This document shows positions 59,600-64,000 of a stretch of 64,000 nucleotides of DNA, one piece after another; position 1 is the first letter of the stretch; every line of letters starts with the position of its first letter. The DNA is taken from the NCBI RefSeq assembly GCF_025024155.1, contig NW_026251720.1, forward strand, positions 248,001 through 312,000, in the 5' to 3' direction. Both the position numbers and the translations under genes were made by a program. The DNA is from Gamsiella multidivaricata (Eukaryota > Mortierellomycota > Mortierellomycetes > Mortierellales > Mortierellaceae). Under the pieces are notes generated by a model. It searched no databases and was not told where the DNA came from. It saw only the letters and a program-made list of their open reading frames with translations.

Positions 59600-60974
59600 A
59601 TGGCTGCCGTTGTTACCACAAACTGCCCCGATCTCGAGCTGATCGCACGCGGAAAGGTTCGCGATCTCTACAGGGTCGACGCCAACTCGCTCCTCTTTGT
59701 CGCCACAGACAGGATCAGTGCCTTCGATGTCATTATGAAGAATGTAAGGGCTTGCAGGATTCGCAGATCACTTTGGGATCAACCTGTCGAAAGCAAGATC
59801 CAGATTCCACTCGCACCTTTCTCTTCTTTTTGTATATACTCTATGACTCACGCTGGCCGATTTTTTTTTTTTTTTTTTTTTCTTGTACAATAGGGCATCA
59901 CCAACAAAGGGAAACTCCTCACAGAGATCAGTATCTTCTGGTTTTCGTTCCTCAAGGATGTCTTGCCCAACCATTTGATCACCGCCAACTTTGAGGAGAT
60001 GCCCGACAAGGTCAAGCAGTACCGTGATCAGCTCGAGGGCCGATCCATGCTTGTCAAGAGTCTGCGTGTGCTCCCAATTGAGTCGATCGTCAGAGGATAT
60101 ATCACTGGCAAGTCGTAGGAAACTAGTTATCGTTTGACAATTGAGTAAGTGGGATACATATTGGACAGCTGGTCCTAACATCTCTACGTTTATTTCAATC
60201 TAACTTTGTAGGTTCTGCATGGTCAGAATACAAGAAGAAGGGAACAGTCTGTGACATCAAGCTCCCCGTCGGCTTGCAGGAGAGCGAAGAGTTCGAGAAG
60301 CCATTGTGGACTCCCAGTACCAAGGCCGAGATTGGTGACCATGACGAAAATATCCACCCAGACAAGGTCCCAGCAATCATTGGCGAGAAGCATGCTGCTG
60401 AGATGGCTAAGATCTCGATTGAGCTGTATACCAAGGCCCGCGATTACGCAAAGGACCACGGCATTATCATTGCCGACACTAAATTCGAATTTGGTGTCGA
60501 TGAGAATGACAATCTCTACTTGATCGATGAGGTTTTGACCCCAGGTATCCCATGACGAATGCTGATGTCCCTGATCTATGTTTGCTTGCCTTGGTACTGG
60601 ATAATTGCTGACTGTTATAATGCATTGTCCCTTTGTACTAGACTCGTCGCGCTTCTGGCCCGCAGATAAGTACAAGGTCGGCGGTAGTCAGGATAGGTAA
60701 GAGACTGCAGGCTCGGTTTCTGTTAGGAAAACTCTTTTTTTTTTTTCTTTTTTTTTTTTTTGCGACATTGATAATGGATTAATGGACAATAACACTCTGT
60801 ACTACTACCCCCATCTCTCGTAGCTTTGATAAGCAGTACCTTCGCAACTACCTTGAGTCCATTGGTTTCGACAAGAGCACCGGAATCACTCTTCCTCAGG
60901 ATGTTGTCGATAAGACGATGTCAAAGTACCAAGAGGCATACAAGCTGCTCACCGGAAAGGATGCCCAGCTCTGA
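59600..60974 (+). CDS. ADE1: Phosphoribosylaminoimidazole-succinocarboxamide synthase (SAICAR synthetase)
   Basis: Five exons, 59600-59743, 59894-60107, 60212-60544, 60642-60696 and 60824-60974, encode 298 residues, the usual size for the fungal enzyme (about 305). Motifs: [13 protein letters not shown] near the N terminus, [32 protein letters not shown], then [20 protein letters not shown] and [14 protein letters not shown]. It catalyses ATP-dependent ligation of aspartate to CAIR in purine synthesis. The intron after exon 2 starts with GC (60108-60109, GCAAGT) and ends AG; only this choice gives ITG-SAW in phase. The protein is a stand-alone Ade1, not fused to another purine enzyme. Confidence 0.95.
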
Positions 60975-61256
60975 GCGATGTACATGTCTCCCCATGTAAA
61001 ATCAAAAATCACACTCAAATAAAGTTCATTCATCGCATTACCTATATAATTTAAAAACAGTCTTATTTTATAATCGTGAGGAGTCCAGCCTGCATCAAAA
61101 CAAAACCTTGCGAACGAAACAAAGACAACGCGACACTTTGACACAGCACTCCACCAACGAATCGACCTCAACGCATTCACTCGTCCACAGAGTAAACCCA
61201 GGAGTTATCAAGACGTATCTCACCACCATCATAATTCACCAGACCACGCAGTCGGG

Positions 61257-63863
61257 ATGGCAGCAAACGACCTTCCCCTGAACCTTATCCTTAGACGTTC
61301 TGTCACAGAGGGCTTTTTGAAGGAGGACGACCCAGAACTCGCATTGCACCAATCCCTATCAAACGACTCTTCGCGGCTGGAAGATGAAGAAAACTCCGCG
61401 CCACTAGACACCACCAGCAGTTCACGCCTACCGCTTTCACAAGACCCGACCATTTACTACCATAAGATCGGACTCTCCTCGACTAGGAGACGTTCCAAGT
61501 CCAGTCGATCTCAGTCTCTTAATACGATCAACACCCGCCGAACTTCACAGAACTATGGAGACTCTGCAGAGATCTATCGCACGCCGGTCTCCGGATATGG
61601 TCTGAACGACTGCTCGACCTCAGAGGACGATGATTACTCGGACGATACTTCTGACAGTGAAGAGGAGGCTTATCCAGTTGCACCGCATCGTTTTGCAGAT
61701 CAGAGAAAGAAACTAGGTGGAGTCAGCAGCACGGCAGATTCAGCTCACTATGTTGCTCTAATCACTGGACGTATGGATCCATGGGAGATTCAGATGCAAA
61801 AGCTACAAGAGGAGGGCAAGGTATGAACCGGTTTGTTATTTCTCATGGAGCCATCCAAGGATATGGACAGCACTGACCAACGTACGATAATGGTAAATAC
61901 GCATAACAGGATCTTGCCCCTCAGATTGCGGATAAAATTACAAAGGATTTCAAGACTCTGGAAAAGCCATCAAGCGCCTCAGCAATTACATGGGCTCGCG
62001 ACAACGAGGATATCATACAGCGGATAAAGTCCATGTCTTTGGAAACAGAGGCTATCAAGGAAAGGCGAAAAAAGGAGATCGACACCAAGAACCAGAACTT
62101 GGCAAAGGTAACACTGCTGCGGATATTGATCACATGCATTTTTTTAACTTGCTATTTTGAGCTCAGTAAACGCACACATACTGACGACTGCAACTGCAAT
62201 TGAAACACATAGGAAATCGAGGCATGTATTCAGCGCGTTACGGACGAAAGGGAGGCCGCACTTCGCATTCGGGAAGAGGCACTCAAGCAGGCCCAATTAG
62301 AGAAGGAAAGGATCGCAAAGGAGCAGGAGGAGAAGGCAAAGGCTGCAGCGGCCCAAAAGGATGCCCAGGAGAAGAGGACGGCCGAAGCAGCAGCGGCGGC
62401 GGCGGAAAAGGCCAAGAAGGCAGCAGCGGCAGCAGCCGAGAAGGCTTCGACTAACACGAGCGCCATATTTATCAGCGAAGCCGCCGATGTAGAATACAAG
62501 CAGTACTTGTCAGTTTTGGAACACATCCGCACGGTTGTCTTGCCCGCAGTGTCTGGAAACCCTACTCTCAAGAAATACTGCTACCAAGCCAGACGTGATA
62601 TTGTGGCAGCCATTGGACAACTTATCAACAAGCAGAGTGAGATTTTTCGAGTGGTAAGTATTAGGATATTCACTGGCCCTTGTATTCTCAATGCGACTCG
62701 AGTGCTTTACGATTTTTTTTAACCATACATTCGAATATTATTTACCCTAGGCTACTGAGATCGACAAGATCTTCAAGACGACACAGAGTCAGAATGTAGT
62801 AGCCTACAACTGGGTGCTGAATTGCACTGCGAAGAAGCTGGTGGTAAGGCATTGCACTCGACTGACAACATGTTTTCTGCAATTTTGTATTCGCAAGGCG
62901 ACGGAATCCTTTGCTGATTTAGAACGAACTTTTTTTTTTCTATTTTAATGTAGAAACAAGCCGAAACTGAGGCATTGGTGAAGTCGGCCCCCGCTTTTCC
63001 ACTAGCTCATGTCGCTGTCCTTCTGATCTCCAATCATGCACGGTTCCTAGACGTCTTGATGGCTCGGTTCGCAAAAAAGTGTCCTTATGTCACACCGATG
63101 TACATCGCAAAGGATCCAGTAAGTTGCCTGAGCTTTCTTGGTTTCTGTGTGAATGTGTTTTCGATTCTTGAACTACAGTCTGACAAAACCTTCGATGGCC
63201 TTTGTGACAATTTAGACCGACAGCGCCGATCAGTTTCTCGAAAAACTAGCATATAAAAAGACGGATAAAGGGTACGAGACAGAGTCCCAGTACAATGCTC
63301 GGCAATGCGCTATGTTCACGTTGTATTGCGCCGTAATGCAGACTACTCCGCCCGGTAAGATTTGTTCCGCCGCTCAAGCTGCTGGTCAAGGTGTTTGATA
63401 TCTCGGTACTGACATTGTTAACTATCTTTTCGTCTGTTCAAAAATATGTTCTAGTCGGCAATAACATGTACCCAATGTCGCACGGCTGGACGTGGATGGC
63501 GAGAATTTTAAACATGCCACCAAGACCCATCACTCCGGCACTTATCACTGTTTTTCTTGAAGTACGGATACGACTGCTATCTTTTGGTTCATACGAACTG
63601 GTTCCTGGCCCCGATGTTTTTGATCATCACTCTAACATATATCTTCAATGGGATGCACATGCATTTAGGTTTGTGGTAGTGTTTATCTCAGGATGTACCA
63701 GAACCAGGCCACCAAAGTCATTAAGCTACTTTACAACGACTTTATACCCCTCATCCCCCGCCAAGGTATCGACGGCACCACACGACTTAAAACTTTGTTG
63801 GAAGAAGAGTTTATCAAAAAGGGGCAGATTCCTGTAGCGCCGGGTAGAAATTACGACAATTAG
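61257..63863 (+). CDS. GLE1: mRNA export factor Gle1
   Basis: Eight exons, 61257-61820, 61910-62107, 62213-62653, 62751-62843, 62954-63118, 63216-63354, 63455-63561 and 63669-63863, encode 633 residues. The N-terminal 190 residues are disordered with Ser and acidic stretches. A long Glu/Lys/Ala coiled coil (about 215-320) leads into the helical Gle1 domain, with YKQYLSVLEHIRTVVLPAVS, FPLAHVAVLLISNHARFLDV, YPMSHGWTWMARILNMPPRP, and the C-terminal VIKLLYNDFIPLIPRQG. Gle1 with inositol hexakisphosphate activates the helicase Dbp5 at the nuclear pore. The start at 61257 is the first ATG of the frame. The last intron (63562-63668) is needed because the exon 7 frame runs on into unrelated sequence. 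A polyA signal AATAAA is near 63881. Confidence 0.93.
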
Positions 63864-64000
63864 ATGTTAATAACATTGCAATAAAGATGGCGTATACAGT
63901 GTTCCTCGTGTACAAATGATTCCGTCTTTGAAATGGAATCCAAGGCACTGGTCTTGTTTTAGTGCATCGCCTTTATTGAATGACAGGATGAATGCGAGAT

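Overview
The window reads as nuclear DNA of a filamentous fungus. Genes are close together and mostly split by several short GT-AG introns (about 50-150 bases), with poly-T or poly-A tracts in introns and AATAAA-type 3' ends. The gene set includes a fungal NADPH oxidase, DASH-complex Spc19, Pob3 without an HMG box, a SAMHD1-type dNTPase, a SIKE/FGFR1OP2-type STRIPAK coiled-coil protein and an INPP5F-like Sac phosphatase. Together with remnants of Fanzor, Helitron, PIF/Harbinger and Tc1/mariner elements this suggests an early-diverging filamentous fungus such as Mortierellomycota/Mucoromycota. That placement is inference, because no marker gene was searched.

Layout. 1-6847: 3' part of a SIKE-family gene, then a 1,547-residue INPP5F-like Sac phosphatase. 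6893-8024: a decayed Harbinger element with terminal inverted repeats. 9325-15527: RFC5 and the translation factor eIF5B (FUN12), divergent. 15678-24236: POB3, NDUFB11, a SAMHD1 homologue and a large unknown coiled-coil protein. 24.2-38.9 kb: a gene-poor accessory island holding one good gene (SPC19 with an unusual C-terminal extension), Helitron pieces around a broken PD-(D/E)XK-like gene, a Fanzor remnant, and several small or frameshifted ORFs. 39015-43368: VTI1, a Tc1/mariner remnant and tail-anchored cytochrome b5. 43564-54804: NOX (intronless), the M28 membrane protease PFF1, VPS26 and ATE1. 54969-56555: two copies of a secreted C2-domain gene, head to head, as identical 584-bp inverted arms. 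57486-63863: an aldo/keto reductase, ADE1 and GLE1.

Most genes are housekeeping and form no operon or biosynthetic cluster. VTI1, VPS26, PFF1 and the Sac phosphatase all act in the endosome/vacuole system, but they lie among unrelated genes, so I read that as chance. Exon models were built by hand from splice sites, reading phase and family alignment from memory. In nearly all genes the summed exon lengths are divisible by three and the protein length fits the family. The most unusual items are the perfect inverted duplication of the C2 gene, the SPC19 protein with a winged-helix-like tail, and the 24-38 kb transposon graveyard with an RNA-guided-nuclease (Fanzor) relic.
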